64,000 nucleotides of DNA from CAXBDP01 sp041689935 (GCA_041689935.1 JBDNFI010000012.1:1-64000), one strand, 5' to 3'; positions 8,578-18,279 are shown, numbered from the stretch's first letter. The notes: a model not told the origin generated them from the sequence alone. A program made the numbers and translations.

Positions 8578-9789
8578 TTATTTGTTCAAGACTATTCTAA
8601 AGGTAGTTCCTACATTTTCTTCGGAGTTTTTCACAGATATTTTTCCTTTATGATAAGTCTCGATTATTCTTTTCACGAGGGTTAATCCAAGTCCCCAGCC
8701 TCGTTTTTTGGTGGTAAATCCTGGTCTAAAGACTTCCTTTAATTTCTTTTTGGGTATTCCTTTACCGTTGTCGGTTATGTCAATTACCACGGTTTTCTTA
8801 TTTTCCTCTTTTACCGAAATGGATATAATTCCGATTCCACTCATCGCATCGACAGCATTTTTACTCAAGTTTTCTATCACCCAATCAAATAATGCCCTAT
8901 TTAATGGGCAAATAATAGAGGCTGATTCTGCATCCAATGTTATTTCTACTCTACTACTAATTCGCGGTCTCAAGTAACTTACCGTTTGCTTAATTACGTC
9001 TACTATGTTTTCTTTCAGCAGTACAGGAGCTGAGCCGATACTTGAAAATCGCTGAGTAATCATCTCAAGTTTGTATATATCCTTGTCGAGCTCTAGGGAC
9101 ACTTCGTCAGTCCATTGGCTGGGGTCATTTTTGATGTATTCCATCCAGGCCATAAGAGAGGAAATGGGCGTGCCCAATTGATGCGCCGTTTCTTTTGCCA
9201 GGCCAACCCAAATTCTGTTTTGCTCAGCAGTGCGAGAATAGCTAAAGGCTAAATACGCCAAAAGGATAAATACTGAAATGATTGAAAGCTGTATATACGG
9301 ATAATATTTTAATCTGTAGAGCAGGTCGGAATCTTTGTAATAAACATATTGATATTCAAACGCCGTATCAGTTTCATCTATTTTTAAAGTGACCATTACG
9401 GGTTCATGTGTAGTTTGCATGATGGCTAATTCCTTCCGCAATTTTTCATCTATCTTACTTTGCCCTTGTGTACTGTCTATATCTAGGTTTCGGTAGTATA
9501 TAGGGTCACCCGATGAATTGGTTAAAATTACGGGTATAGAATTATTCGTTACCACAATTTCTTGAAACACAAACATTAAGTTCTCTTGGAAAGCTGAATT
9601 GGCTGTAGCCTCAATTGTACTAGCATAAAGACTTATTAGTCTTTCCTCACGATCCTTTAATTCATACACAAGTTGATTGGTGTACCAGATAGATGCGCCA
9701 CCGATGACGACGGCAATGATGATCACCACCCACTTTACTTGGGTTCGGTTTTGGTATAAATCTATAAATTGAAAATTTTGGTTTTTCAT
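8578..9789 (-). CDS. Membrane sensor histidine kinase
   Basis: 403 residues. Two membrane helices (about 20-37 and 167-183) flank an extracytoplasmic sensor of roughly 130 residues. The dimerisation box AKETAHQLGTPISSL puts the phospho-accepting His at about 203. The ATPase part shows the N box (NLSKNAVDAM), the DNGKGIP box, the F box in FRPGFTTK and the GWGLGLTLVKRI glycine box. An earlier ATG at 9849 would start inside the terminator of the upstream ABC genes, so I use 9789. No response-regulator gene is adjacent, so the partner is elsewhere. The signal is unknown. Confidence 0.92.
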   Translation of the reverse strand: MKNQNFQFIDLYQNRTQVKWVVIIIAVVIGGASIWYTNQLVYELKDREERLISLYASTIEATANSAFQENLMFVFQEIVVTNNSIPVILTNSSGDPIYYRNLDIDSTQGQSKIDEKLRKELAIMQTTHEPVMVTLKIDETDTAFEYQYVYYKDSDLLYRLKYYPYIQLSIISVFILLAYLAFSYSRTAEQNRIWVGLAKETAHQLGTPISSLMAWMEYIKNDPSQWTDEVSLELDKDIYKLEMITQRFSSIGSAPVLLKENIVDVIKQTVSYLRPRISSRVEITLDAESASIICPLNRALFDWVIENLSKNAVDAMSGIGIISISVKEENKKTVVIDITDNGKGIPKKKLKEVFRPGFTTKKRGWGLGLTLVKRIIETYHKGKISVKNSEENVGTTFRIVLNK

Positions 9790-9834
9790 TTTCGCGCTAA
9801 TCGCATTGAAGATAGATTCTGGGACGCTTAAAAC

Positions 9835-9865
9835 AAAAAAAGGAGCCAATAGTAGCTCCTTTTTT
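9835..9865 (-). terminator. Terminator of the ABC-2 transporter operon
   Basis: AAAAAAGGAGC and GCTCCTTTTTT form an 11-bp stem with an 8-nt loop and a T-run on the minus strand, 18 bp after the permease stop. Confidence 0.85.
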
Positions 9866-9882
9866 GTAGAAATTATAGGTGT

Positions 9883-11205
9883 TTAATTTTTCATAAATAG
9901 CCATTTGCCAAGGGTTTTGTAATTAACCTTGGTGCCATGCATTAATATTCCGATCCGGTAAATTCTTCCTGCAAACCAGATAGTGCCCAAAAAGCCTAGG
10001 ACAAGAAGCACCATACTCAACGCCAACTCCCACGCTGGAACGCCAAATCCAAGCCTGCCGACCATTGTGATAGGCGATGTAAATGGGATAATGGAGAGCC
10101 AGAAAGTTACTTGTCCATTGGGTTCATTTAGCACGAACATAAATAGACCGATAATGGAAATAATCAATGGGATGGTGATTGGAAACATAAATTGCTGTGC
10201 TTCGGACGGATTTTCGACAGCAGAACCAACCGCTGCGAATAATGCCCCGTAAAGCAAATATCCACCAACAAAATAGAAAAGGAATACCGAGATGATATAG
10301 ACAAAAGGAATGTTATTCACCATTTCCATAATTTCAGCCACTTTAGGATTCGATGCAAAATCTTCACCAGAAGCCTGAGCCACGTTTCCTGCTACTTGAT
10401 CCATCATTGCATCGGACGGATTGGTCAAGCCAAAGAAACTGAATACCGCCATGGACAATACTGCAATGAGCGTAATCCAAATGAGCAATTGGGTTAACCC
10501 CACAGAGGCAATTCCCAAGACTTTGCCAAGCATAAGTTGGAAAGGTTTCACTGTCGAAACCACAATTTCAACAATCTTATTCGACTTTTCTTCTATCACG
10601 CCTTGCATTACCTGTGCGCCATAAATAAAGATGAAAAGGTAAATGAGAAATCCTCCCGCGTAGCCTACTCCAAAGGAAAGACCTGCGCTGCTTTCTACTT
10701 CTTCGCCCGTTTCACTTAGGTTGATAGATCTTACCGTAACACTTGTTTTTAACGCTTCTAGCACCGCTGGATCTACGCCAGATTCTTTCAGCTTCATGTC
10801 TTCAATCTGATTTTTGATCGTGCTTTCCAAATCACCAATCATGGTAAGGCTGGGATTGGTTTTGGTATAAATGGCAATCCCAGTAGGTTCATAGATATCA
10901 AATTCAGGAAGATGCAAGATGCCAAAATCATCACTTTTATTTAGGTCTTCTTTTGCTTCATCTATGGTCATTTCTGACTTCACAAAATAAAAGCGGGAGG
11001 TTTCGGTAAAATCAAATCTACCAGAATCATCTATCACTCGAACCACATCTTGGGTTTGAGTTTTCTGTTCATTAATTGCTAAATAAATGAGCCCTCCCAT
11101 TAAAATTGGAAATATTAATGGGGTAAGTACCGTGGCTATCAGAAAAGATTTTTTCTGAACACGACTTAGAAACTCCCTTTGTATAATTAGTAAAACCTTA
11201 TTCAT
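9883..11205 (-). CDS. ABC-2 type transporter permease (NatB-like)
   Basis: 440 residues. One N-terminal membrane helix (about 20-42), a large extracytoplasmic domain (about 45-180), then five or six further helices; this is the ABC2_membrane_3 layout of exporters such as NatB. The segment EEKSNKIVEIVVSTVKPFQLMLGKVLG is characteristic. It pairs with the ATPase gene immediately upstream, overlapping it by 8 bp. NatAB-type systems export sodium or drugs, but the substrate here is unknown. Confidence 0.92.
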   Translation of the reverse strand: MNKVLLIIQREFLSRVQKKSFLIATVLTPLIFPILMGGLIYLAINEQKTQTQDVVRVIDDSGRFDFTETSRFYFVKSEMTIDEAKEDLNKSDDFGILHLPEFDIYEPTGIAIYTKTNPSLTMIGDLESTIKNQIEDMKLKESGVDPAVLEALKTSVTVRSINLSETGEEVESSAGLSFGVGYAGGFLIYLFIFIYGAQVMQGVIEEKSNKIVEIVVSTVKPFQLMLGKVLGIASVGLTQLLIWITLIAVLSMAVFSFFGLTNPSDAMMDQVAGNVAQASGEDFASNPKVAEIMEMVNNIPFVYIISVFLFYFVGGYLLYGALFAAVGSAVENPSEAQQFMFPITIPLIISIIGLFMFVLNEPNGQVTFWLSIIPFTSPITMVGRLGFGVPAWELALSMVLLVLGFLGTIWFAGRIYRIGILMHGTKVNYKTLGKWLFMKN

Positions 11206-12118
11206 AACTTTTCTCCTTTGCTTTAGCTATAAAAATATCATTGATGCTTGGAATCTTCTCTGTAAAAGAATGCACTTCTACTTTGCTGATCAACTCCTGC
11301 AGTATTTCATTTGGATTAGTGACAGTGTTAGGTGCTTTAATCAGTGATTTTCGGAATTCATTTCCTAACTCCTCATTCTCTAGCACTTCATAGTCAGCGG
11401 TTATTCCATTCAAAGAACCCTTATATTGTACCAAATACTCATTAGCTTTATAGGCACTTTTTATATCTTCAATGGAGCCATCTAAGATCTTACGAGAATG
11501 ATTGATCATGGCTATGTGGTCGCACAATTGCTCCACCGATTCCATTCTATGTGTACTGAAAATGATGGTTGCACCGTTTTCCTTGAGTTCGAGAATTTCA
11601 TCTTTAATCAAATTCGCGTTTATAGGGTCAAATCCAGAAAAAGGCTCATCCAATATTAGGAGTTTAGGGTCATGGAGAACAGTGGCGATAAATTGCACCT
11701 TTTGTGCCATTCCTTTCGATAGGTCTTCGATATTTTTATTCCACCAACCTTCAATTTCAAATTTCTTAACCCATTTCTTGGTTTTTTCGGTTGATTCCTT
11801 CTTGGATAATCCGCGAAGCATACCAAAGTAGATCAGTTGTTCTCCAACCTTCATTTTCTTGTACAAGCCACGTTCCTCAGGAAGATAGCCAATCATTTGG
11901 ATGTGCTTTTCACCAAGTTTTTCTCCATCTATTAAGATTTCACCCTCATCAGCCATGATGATTTGGTTGATGATGCGAATTAAAGTGGTTTTACCTGCAC
12001 CATTCGGCCCTAACAATCCGAAAATCGATTTCTTTGGAATGCTCATACTTACGTCTTGCAAGGCTCGATGTTTAGCGTAGCTTTTGTGGATTCCTTTTAC
12101 TTCAACGATATTTTCCAT
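11198..12118 (-). CDS. ABC transporter ATP-binding protein (NatA-like)
   Basis: 306 residues. Walker A GPNGAGKTTLIR, signature motif LSKGMAQKVQF, Walker B LLILDEPFSGFD and the switch His in FSTHRM. A C-terminal extension of about 80 residues follows the ATPase core, typical of the NatA/CcmA group. It powers the adjacent permease. The ATG at 12124 is an equally possible start, adding two residues. Confidence 0.93.
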   Translation of the reverse strand: MENIVEVKGIHKSYAKHRALQDVSMSIPKKSIFGLLGPNGAGKTTLIRIINQIIMADEGEILIDGEKLGEKHIQMIGYLPEERGLYKKMKVGEQLIYFGMLRGLSKKESTEKTKKWVKKFEIEGWWNKNIEDLSKGMAQKVQFIATVLHDPKLLILDEPFSGFDPINANLIKDEILELKENGATIIFSTHRMESVEQLCDHIAMINHSRKILDGSIEDIKSAYKANEYLVQYKGSLNGITADYEVLENEELGNEFRKSLIKAPNTVTNPNEILQELISKVEVHSFTEKIPSINDIFIAKAKEKSYE

Positions 12119-12232
12119 TAACATAAATTTTTTGGATAATGTGAAAGTAGAAAAATATCGAAATCTAACCTATTTTATGGAGAGGAAAGGTTTGGGAGGA
12201 TGTGGAGTGGAATATTTTAAGGGTCTTTGATA

Positions 12233-13123
12233 TCAATCCTTGTGTCTAAAAATAATAGAGCCCATGGCTACATTCACGTCGAAGTTGAGCAAGTTCTTGT
12301 CATCTCCTGTGTAATACTGATTGGCATACAGGTTTTTCGAAATTTCCTTAAAATTGGATGGTAGGGTAACTGAACAAAGCGGGGAGCTTCGTAATTTTAT
12401 CAAAATAGGGGCATTTGTCAGGGGCATAATTACTTCTAATTTTCCAGCACCCACACTTGCAAATATTTCGCAACTGTTTTCGGCTTTGTCGGAGAAGTCT
12501 AGCAATAAAGACCCAAATCCTACATCTGCCTTGATATGGTTTGCTTTTGATTTATTGATTTTGTGAATTTCTAATGATCCCAAATCTACATTAACTAAAA
12601 AGCTATCCATTTCGACACGGTTGGCTTTCCCTGTGAGGTAGCCAACTTTCACATCCGCACTACCCGTGGAGATGCGAAGTTTCTCTACAGCGAGTCCGGA
12701 TAAATCTAAATAGGCATTGCCAACGCCATACTGTAGGTCTAAGTCATAAGGTTTTTTGTCTGAGAGGTAGATGTTGTAATTCTGCTTGGTTTCGGATTTT
12801 TTTGATCCGAGCATTTTCAAGGCAAGTACATTTTCGGCTTTTCCGGTGCTGCCTTGTAATTTGAATTCGGCATGGAGAATGCCCTCCCGCAATTCTGTGC
12901 TCATAATTGGGTCTACTAGCTGTGGTTCAGCATTTCCATACACCATTATGTTTTTACTGGTATTGCCTGGGCGAATATAGCAGGAAGCAGATGGTGCGGA
13001 AAGACTGAACTTCACTCTTTCATAAGAATTATCTTCGTTTACCGCGAATTGAGTCTTTTTTTGTGATAACGCTGTAAAATGGATACAGATAACTGCCAAA
13101 AATAATATTATCCTGTAATGCAT
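12233..13123 (-). CDS. Secreted protein with DUF4097-like beta-repeats
   Basis: 296 residues with a cleavable signal peptide (about residues 1-20, ending ALSQ). The remainder is beta-rich with alternating short polar and hydrophobic strands (for example STGSADVKVGYL and ADVGFGSLLLDFS), a pattern of DUF4097/adhesin-like beta-solenoids. Probably periplasmic or surface-located. No catalytic motif is visible and the function is unknown. Single gene. Confidence 0.75.
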   Translation of the reverse strand: MHYRIILFLAVICIHFTALSQKKTQFAVNEDNSYERVKFSLSAPSASCYIRPGNTSKNIMVYGNAEPQLVDPIMSTELREGILHAEFKLQGSTGKAENVLALKMLGSKKSETKQNYNIYLSDKKPYDLDLQYGVGNAYLDLSGLAVEKLRISTGSADVKVGYLTGKANRVEMDSFLVNVDLGSLEIHKINKSKANHIKADVGFGSLLLDFSDKAENSCEIFASVGAGKLEVIMPLTNAPILIKLRSSPLCSVTLPSNFKEISKNLYANQYYTGDDKNLLNFDVNVAMGSIIFRHKD

Positions 13124-13194
13124 ACCTGATAGGAACGGTGTGATGTAAATTCTGGTTACATTTTTTTAAATATAAATTACTTTTTGGGCAATAA

Positions 13195-13223
13195 AAAATG
13201 GAACCTGATTTGGCTTCCATTTT
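13195..13223 (-). terminator. Terminator of grpE-dnaJ
   Basis: AAAATGGAA and TTCCATTTT form a 9-bp stem with an 11-nt loop; the minus strand continues with a T-run. It lies 25 bp after the dnaJ stop. Confidence 0.75.
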
Positions 13224-13247
13224 CTTCTTTGAGTTTCGTCCTGTTTC

Positions 13248-14378
13248 CTAAAAGAACTCTTTTATTTTTTCGAAGAATCCTTTTTCATTTTTCCCTGGGT
13301 CTGGAGCAAAATTAGGCGACTCTTTGAGTGATTCTAAAGTGGCTTTTTCTTCTTTCGAAAGCTGCTTTGGCGTCCATACATTTACATGTATTAATTGATC
13401 ACCTCTTCCGTAGCCATTTAGTTCTTTGATACCTTTGCCTCTTAAGCGTAGTATTTTACCGCTTTGCGTTCCTGGTTCTATTTTTATCTTGACTTGCCCA
13501 TCTATAGTTGGCACTTCTAGGTTGGTTCCTAAGGTGGCATCTATAAAGCTGATGTATAAATCGTAAACGATATTATTGCCATCTCTTTTCAGTCTTTCAT
13601 CTTCTTTCTCTTCAATCAAAATTAACAAGTCGCCTGCTACACCTCCTGTTGGAGGCATATTTCCCTTGCCTGTCATGGTGAGTTGCATTCCTTCACCTAC
13701 ACCAGCAGGGATTTTAATAGAGATTACTTCTTCAAGAGGTTTTAAGCCAGAGCTGTCCACTCCGGGAGGTCTTTTGTCGATGATCTGCCCTGAGCCTTGG
13801 CATACTGGGCAAGTGCTGGAAGAGACCATTTGACCCAGCATAGTATTTACTACTTTGCGCACTTGGCCAGCACCTTTGCAATGAGTACAGCTTTTATAAG
13901 TGACTCCTTCGGCAGTTACAAGACGACTTACTTTAATTTTCTTTTCAACTCCGTGAGCAATTTCTTCAAGGCTAAGTTTTAGTTTGATCCGAAGGTTACT
14001 TCCTTTACGGGTTCGTCTGCCTCCGCCTCCACCACCAAAGAAGCCGTCGAATGGACTTCCTCCTCCACCTCCGCCACCGAAGATGTCACCAAATTGGCTG
14101 AAAATGTCATCCATTGACATTCCACCACCACCACTAAAACCACCGCCGCCATTGCCCATTCCAGCATGGCCAAAACGGTCGTATTTAGCTTTTTTGTCGG
14201 CATTACTTAATATCTCGTATGCTTCGGCTGCTTCTTTGAATTTATCTTCTGCCGTTGGGTCATCTGGGTTTTTGTCAGGGTGAAATTTGATAGCAATCTT
14301 GCGGTATGCTTTTTTTATTTCATCCGCAGCCGCATTTTTGTCAACACCTAGTATTTCGTAAAAATCTCTTTTAGCCAT
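13248..14378 (-). CDS. dnaJ: Chaperone protein DnaJ (Hsp40)
   Basis: 376 residues. J domain at 1-70 with HPD at 33-35, which stimulates the DnaK ATPase; then a Gly/Phe-rich region of about 60 residues. The central region has two CxxCxGxG motifs (CTHCKGAG and CPVCQGSG), where E. coli DnaJ has four, so it would bind one zinc rather than two. The C-terminal substrate-binding beta domains follow. The gene begins 2 bp after grpE, so the two are co-translated. From memory the reduced zinc region is common in Bacteroidota DnaJ. Confidence 0.95.
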   Translation of the reverse strand: MAKRDFYEILGVDKNAAADEIKKAYRKIAIKFHPDKNPDDPTAEDKFKEAAEAYEILSNADKKAKYDRFGHAGMGNGGGGFSGGGGMSMDDIFSQFGDIFGGGGGGGSPFDGFFGGGGGGRRTRKGSNLRIKLKLSLEEIAHGVEKKIKVSRLVTAEGVTYKSCTHCKGAGQVRKVVNTMLGQMVSSSTCPVCQGSGQIIDKRPPGVDSSGLKPLEEVISIKIPAGVGEGMQLTMTGKGNMPPTGGVAGDLLILIEEKEDERLKRDGNNIVYDLYISFIDATLGTNLEVPTIDGQVKIKIEPGTQSGKILRLRGKGIKELNGYGRGDQLIHVNVWTPKQLSKEEKATLESLKESPNFAPDPGKNEKGFFEKIKEFF

Positions 14379-14380
14379 AA

Positions 14381-14929
14381 TTATGCTCCTATTACTACTC
14401 TGGCAAAGCGAATAACTTTATCGCCTAGCAAATAGCCATTTTCAACTACGTCCACAACTTTTCCTTTTAGTTCTTCCCGAGAAGCGGGTATTTGAGTAAT
14501 CGCTTCATGAAGGTCGGTGGTGAATTCACTGCCTTCTTCTAGCTCCATTTTTTTCAAGCCTTTTTGCTCTAAGGTATTGATAAGCTTATGATATATTAAT
14601 AAGAAGCCATCCAATGCAAGATCTTTTTCTTCTGAATTCTCAAATGCTTTTTTTGCTCTTGTAAAATCGTCAACTACAGGAAGAAGTGATTTGATCAACT
14701 CTTCGTTGGCTGTGCTAATTAAGTCTAATCTTTCTCGTGCCGTTCTTCTTCTGAAATTTTCAAACTCTGAGAATAACCTAAGATGCTTATCTTTAACTTC
14801 TGCAATTTCTATTTCCAGTTGCTGTATTTTTTCGGCAGACTCATCAGTAGTTGATTGATTATCATTGGAATTTTCATCCGGATTTTGATTTTCTGGATTA
14901 TCCTGGATTAATTCTTCTTGCTCTCCCAT
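14381..14929 (-). CDS. grpE: Nucleotide exchange factor GrpE
   Basis: 182 residues. Acidic, disordered N-terminus (about 1-35), a long coiled-coil helix (about 35-100) with the FSEFENFRRRTARE segment, and a C-terminal beta domain ending YLLGDKVIRFARVVIG. It releases ADP from DnaK. First gene of the grpE-dnaJ operon; dnaK itself lies about 10 kb away on the same strand. Confidence 0.96.
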   Translation of the reverse strand: MGEQEELIQDNPENQNPDENSNDNQSTTDESAEKIQQLEIEIAEVKDKHLRLFSEFENFRRRTARERLDLISTANEELIKSLLPVVDDFTRAKKAFENSEEKDLALDGFLLIYHKLINTLEQKGLKKMELEEGSEFTTDLHEAITQIPASREELKGKVVDVVENGYLLGDKVIRFARVVIGA

Positions 14930-15036
14930 TATATGTTTTTTGAAATTTTGTCTACGTCGTTTTTATTGCCAGTGTGTGCAGTCTTAGGCAAGAGGTCAAA
15001 TTGTTTGCCAAAGGAAATTTTGGTGACAATTTGGCA

Positions 15037-16026
15037 TTATAGCAATTGCTTCCAAAGAATGTCCTTTAGTTCGTTTACCCCATCATTTGTCAATGAAGAT
15101 ATACATAGTTTTGGAATGTCAGTGGGGAGCTTTTTTAGTAGCTTAGCTTGTTCTTTTTCAGAAACTAAGTCTGATTTAGAAATAGCTATTACCCTTTTTT
15201 TATCTAGGAGCTCGGGATTGTATTTGGTCAGCTCTCCCAGTAAGATATTATAATCCTTTTTCACATTTTCCGAGTCTGCGGGAATCATAAATAGTAAAAT
15301 AGAATTCCGCTCAATATGTTTTAGAAATCTAATGCCTAGACCTTTGCCTTCAGCAGCACCTTCAATAATACCCGGTATATCTGCAACCACAAATGATTTT
15401 TCATCAAAATATCGAACCACACCAAGATTTGGAACAAGCGTGGTAAAAGGATAATCTGCAATTTCGGGTTTGGCGGCTGATATTACAGACAAAAGCGTGG
15501 ATTTCCCAGCATTTGGAAAGCCTACCAAGCCTACATCAGCAAGTACTTTTAGTTCTAAGATTATCCATTCTTCAATACTGGACTCACCGGGTTGGGCATA
15601 TCTTGGCGTTTGCTTAGTAGAGGTTTTAAAATGGTCATTGCCCATGCCTCCTCTGCCACCTTGCGTCAACACATATTCTTGCCCATCTTCGGTGATCTCA
15701 AAACGAGTTTCTCCCGTTTCTGCATCTTTCACCACCGTTCCTAATGGCACATCGAGTATTATATTTTTGCCGTCTGCTCCCGTTTGATTTTTTGACGAAC
15801 CATTCACACCATCTTCTGCGGACACGTGCTTTTTGTATTTCAAGTGGAGCAATGTCCACAACTGGGCATTAGCACGCAAAATTACACTTCCTCCTTTGCC
15901 TCCATCACCTCCATCCGGGCCTCCTTTTGGGACATACTTTGCCCGCATAAAATGAATGGATCCTGCGCCACCTGAGCCTGAGCGCGAGCAGAATTTAACG
16001 TAATCGATGAAGTTAGAAGAAGCCAA
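15037..16026 (-). CDS. obg: GTPase Obg/CgtA
   Basis: 329 residues from the start chosen here. The Gly-rich Obg fold (about 1-155, with GGDGGKGG) precedes a G domain with GFPNAGKSTLL (G1), DIPG (G3) and SKSD (G4). It acts in late 50S ribosome assembly and growth control. Orthologues begin (M)ASSNFIDYVKF, and the codon at that place is TTG (16024-16026). Starting there leaves a 10-bp gap after adk, whereas the upstream ATG at 16083 adds 19 unrelated residues and overlaps adk by 47 bp. TTG is therefore the better start. Part of hpt-adk-obg. Confidence 0.93.
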   Translation of the reverse strand: MASSNFIDYVKFCSRSGSGGAGSIHFMRAKYVPKGGPDGGDGGKGGSVILRANAQLWTLLHLKYKKHVSAEDGVNGSSKNQTGADGKNIILDVPLGTVVKDAETGETRFEITEDGQEYVLTQGGRGGMGNDHFKTSTKQTPRYAQPGESSIEEWIILELKVLADVGLVGFPNAGKSTLLSVISAAKPEIADYPFTTLVPNLGVVRYFDEKSFVVADIPGIIEGAAEGKGLGIRFLKHIERNSILLFMIPADSENVKKDYNILLGELTKYNPELLDKKRVIAISKSDLVSEKEQAKLLKKLPTDIPKLCISSLTNDGVNELKDILWKQLL

Positions 16027-16036
16027 TGTATTTAGT

Positions 16037-16609
16037 TTATAAGGAGTTAATAATTTTTGAAAGTTGGCCAAAGATATCATCAATGGTGCCTACTCCATTT
16101 ACCCTATGAAGCTTGCCTTGCTCAGCATAATGCTCAGCTACAGGGAAGGTTTCTTTTTCATATACTTCGATGCGAGTGGTGATTTTCTCATCATTTTGAT
16201 CGTCCACTCTGCCTGAGGTTTTCCCTCTTTCTTTGATTCTTTCTCGTAGCTCTTTGTGCGGAACTTCCAATGAGATCATGCAAGAAACAGGCGTTTCCTT
16301 TTTGTTCAATAACGCATCAAGGGCTTCTGCTTGAGCTACAGTGCGGGGAAAACCGTCGAAAATAATGCCTTTTACACTGCCATTTTCATTGATCTTGTCA
16401 TCCACCATGCCAATTACAACCTGATCAGGAACAAGATGGCCGTCATCCATATATTTTCGGGCTAGCAAACCTAGCTCTGTTCCTTCACTTAAATGCTTAC
16501 GAAATAGATCGCCAGTTGAAATGTGAATGAGATTGAATTCTTCTATCAATTTTGCACTTTGAGTGCCTTTTCCTGCTCCAGGAGGTCCAAACAAAATTAA
16601 ATTCAACAT
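16037..16609 (-). CDS. adk: Adenylate kinase
   Basis: 190 residues. Catalyses ATP + AMP = 2 ADP. P-loop GPPGAGKGTQ at 8-17; AMP-binding GFPRTVAQAEAL; Arg residues in KTSGRVDDQ. The LID region between them is the short form without the zinc Cys cluster, giving a length under 200. It sits 31 bp after hpt and upstream of obg, a common purine-salvage/ribosome gene order in this phylum. Confidence 0.97.
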   Translation of the reverse strand: MLNLILFGPPGAGKGTQSAKLIEEFNLIHISTGDLFRKHLSEGTELGLLARKYMDDGHLVPDQVVIGMVDDKINENGSVKGIIFDGFPRTVAQAEALDALLNKKETPVSCMISLEVPHKELRERIKERGKTSGRVDDQNDEKITTRIEVYEKETFPVAEHYAEQGKLHRVNGVGTIDDIFGQLSKIINSL

Positions 16610-16640
16610 AGGTTTTTTTTGTTTTGAGAAGGCTTAGCCT

Positions 16641-17183
16641 TCATTCTTTCAATTGATATATATGATTAAGATTTCTGCCTAAACCATCATAGTCTAGGCC
16701 ATACCCTACCACAAATTTATTAGGGATTTCAAAGCCAATGTATTTTATATCCAAAGGCTTTTTCAATGAATCAGGTTTCAACAATAAGGTAGCAACGGCT
16801 ATACTCGCTGCTCCCAATTCTGCAAAATCCTCTAATATTTCTGACATTGTCAATCCAGTGTCTACAATATCTTCTATTATAACTAAATGTCTATTAAATA
16901 CATTTTCTGTTAAGCCAACAAGCTTTTTTATCTCACCAGTACTTTTGGTTTTGTGGTAACTTGCCACCTTGATGAAGGAAACTTCAGATTCTATACTTAT
17001 GTTTCTGACCAAGTCTGATGCAAAAACAAATGAGCCATTGAGAATCCCAACGAAGAGTGGCTTTTTGTCCTGATAATCCTCACTAATTTCTTTCGACAAT
17101 TCACGCACTCTTTTTAGAATCGTATTTTCATCCATATAGATTGAAAATTCCTTGTCTTTCAGCGTAATGAAATTGTTAATCAT
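16641..17183 (-). CDS. hpt: Hypoxanthine phosphoribosyltransferase
   Basis: 180 residues. Converts hypoxanthine or guanine with PRPP to IMP or GMP in purine salvage. The PRPP loop is LVIIEDIVDTGLTM, preceded by the FVGILNGSFVFASDL segment, and the base-binding region is KYIGFEIPNKFVVGYGLDYDG. First gene of the hpt-adk-obg group; the upstream region has TAATTTCG, a near-match to the -7 element. Confidence 0.96.
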   Translation of the reverse strand: MINNFITLKDKEFSIYMDENTILKRVRELSKEISEDYQDKKPLFVGILNGSFVFASDLVRNISIESEVSFIKVASYHKTKSTGEIKKLVGLTENVFNRHLVIIEDIVDTGLTMSEILEDFAELGAASIAVATLLLKPDSLKKPLDIKYIGFEIPNKFVVGYGLDYDGLGRNLNHIYQLKE

Positions 17184-17301
17184 TAGTTACAATAAGTTTT
17201 TTAGAGAATTAATTTGATTGATTCTTCCAATAAATGGCGAAATTACAAACTATTTGCAGAAGAACGATGTCCGAGTGTGATTAGATTAAAAGCGGGAGGA
17301 A

Positions 17302-18225
17302 TTAATCCAACTCACTAAAGAACTTTTTGTAGAGGTTCAACATGCTTTTAATATCCTTTTTATTCACCTTTTCGGTAGGCGTATGCGCCCCGTGGATGGG
17401 TGCTCCTACAAAACACCAATCGATTGGATAGGGCGAGGTCTGCAATTCGCGTCCATCGCTTGACCCTCCCTCTTCTACCTCCCGCTGATATGGGATTTCT
17501 GAACCCTCCGCTATTGAGAGGATTTTGTTGATAAATATCTTTCTCGGTATATTTCTATCTCTCAGCGATATAGCAGCACCTTTTCCATGATACACACCAT
17601 CCGTTACCCAAGTAATGTCGGAGATTAATGCTTGGTACACGCCAAATTCTTCAACCATAAATTTGGCAAGAAAAGGAACGCTCCCACCTCCATGCTCCTC
17701 CCAAGTGCTAAATACCAGTAAGCCATTCTCCAAGGTTTCTGCCAGTTTCAACAGGTTGAATACGCCCAAGCGATTATCCAAATATGCGGAGCTAATGTGA
17801 TCTTTGGTTTCTTCGAAATGGACTTCATAGGAAAGGGGAGTGCCCGATTGTATTCCTCTACCAAAGTGATAAAATGCATGCCCTTCCTTATCCGAAACAA
17901 GCGAACACCTGATCGGGCCAAGGGCATCTTCTCCAACAAGCATGGTGCTGTCCTCCGCATCTGGAGAGCCTACGGACACCAATTGATTTTCGTAGCGGAC
18001 GGTGAAGCCTACCGTATCGGTATGCGCAAAGGCGGCCACTTTCGGCTTGCCAAACGCCAAGACTAAAGTATCCTGAAAACCATCCCCGAAATACATAACA
18101 GGTTTGCTTTTCCAATTGGGCATCCCTTCCTTCACATATTCAATAATGAAATCTCGGATGGCTGCTTCGTTTCCAGACGTTCCTGGTATATCGCAGAGTT
18201 GCTTTAGTAGATCAAATTCCTTCAT
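17302..18225 (-). CDS. M42/M20-clan metallo-aminopeptidase
   Basis: 307 residues. Binuclear zinc aminopeptidase of the M42 type. Metal and catalytic motifs appear in order: AHTDTVGF, LDNRLGV, the acidic pair in TWEEHGGGS, ISDITWV, and the final His in GAPIHGAHTPTEKV. The start DLLKQLCDIPGTSGNE is the usual N-terminus, so I place the start at the ATG at 18225 rather than the TTG 21 bp upstream. Cytoplasmic; trims peptides. Single gene. Confidence 0.9.
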   Translation of the reverse strand: MKEFDLLKQLCDIPGTSGNEAAIRDFIIEYVKEGMPNWKSKPVMYFGDGFQDTLVLAFGKPKVAAFAHTDTVGFTVRYENQLVSVGSPDAEDSTMLVGEDALGPIRCSLVSDKEGHAFYHFGRGIQSGTPLSYEVHFEETKDHISSAYLDNRLGVFNLLKLAETLENGLLVFSTWEEHGGGSVPFLAKFMVEEFGVYQALISDITWVTDGVYHGKGAAISLRDRNIPRKIFINKILSIAEGSEIPYQREVEEGGSSDGRELQTSPYPIDWCFVGAPIHGAHTPTEKVNKKDIKSMLNLYKKFFSELD

Positions 18226-18247
18226 TATTCGCAAAGCTAATCCCAAA

Positions 18248-18279
18248 TTGATTGAAGAATGATTTTTTATCTATTTTTG
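18248..18279 (+). promoter_or_regulatory. Promoter of upp
   Basis: TTG (18248-18250), 21 bp, then TATTTTTG (18272-18279) matches the Bacteroidota -33/-7 pattern. The start site would be near 18286, only about 13 bp before the upp ATG. Confidence 0.65.
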
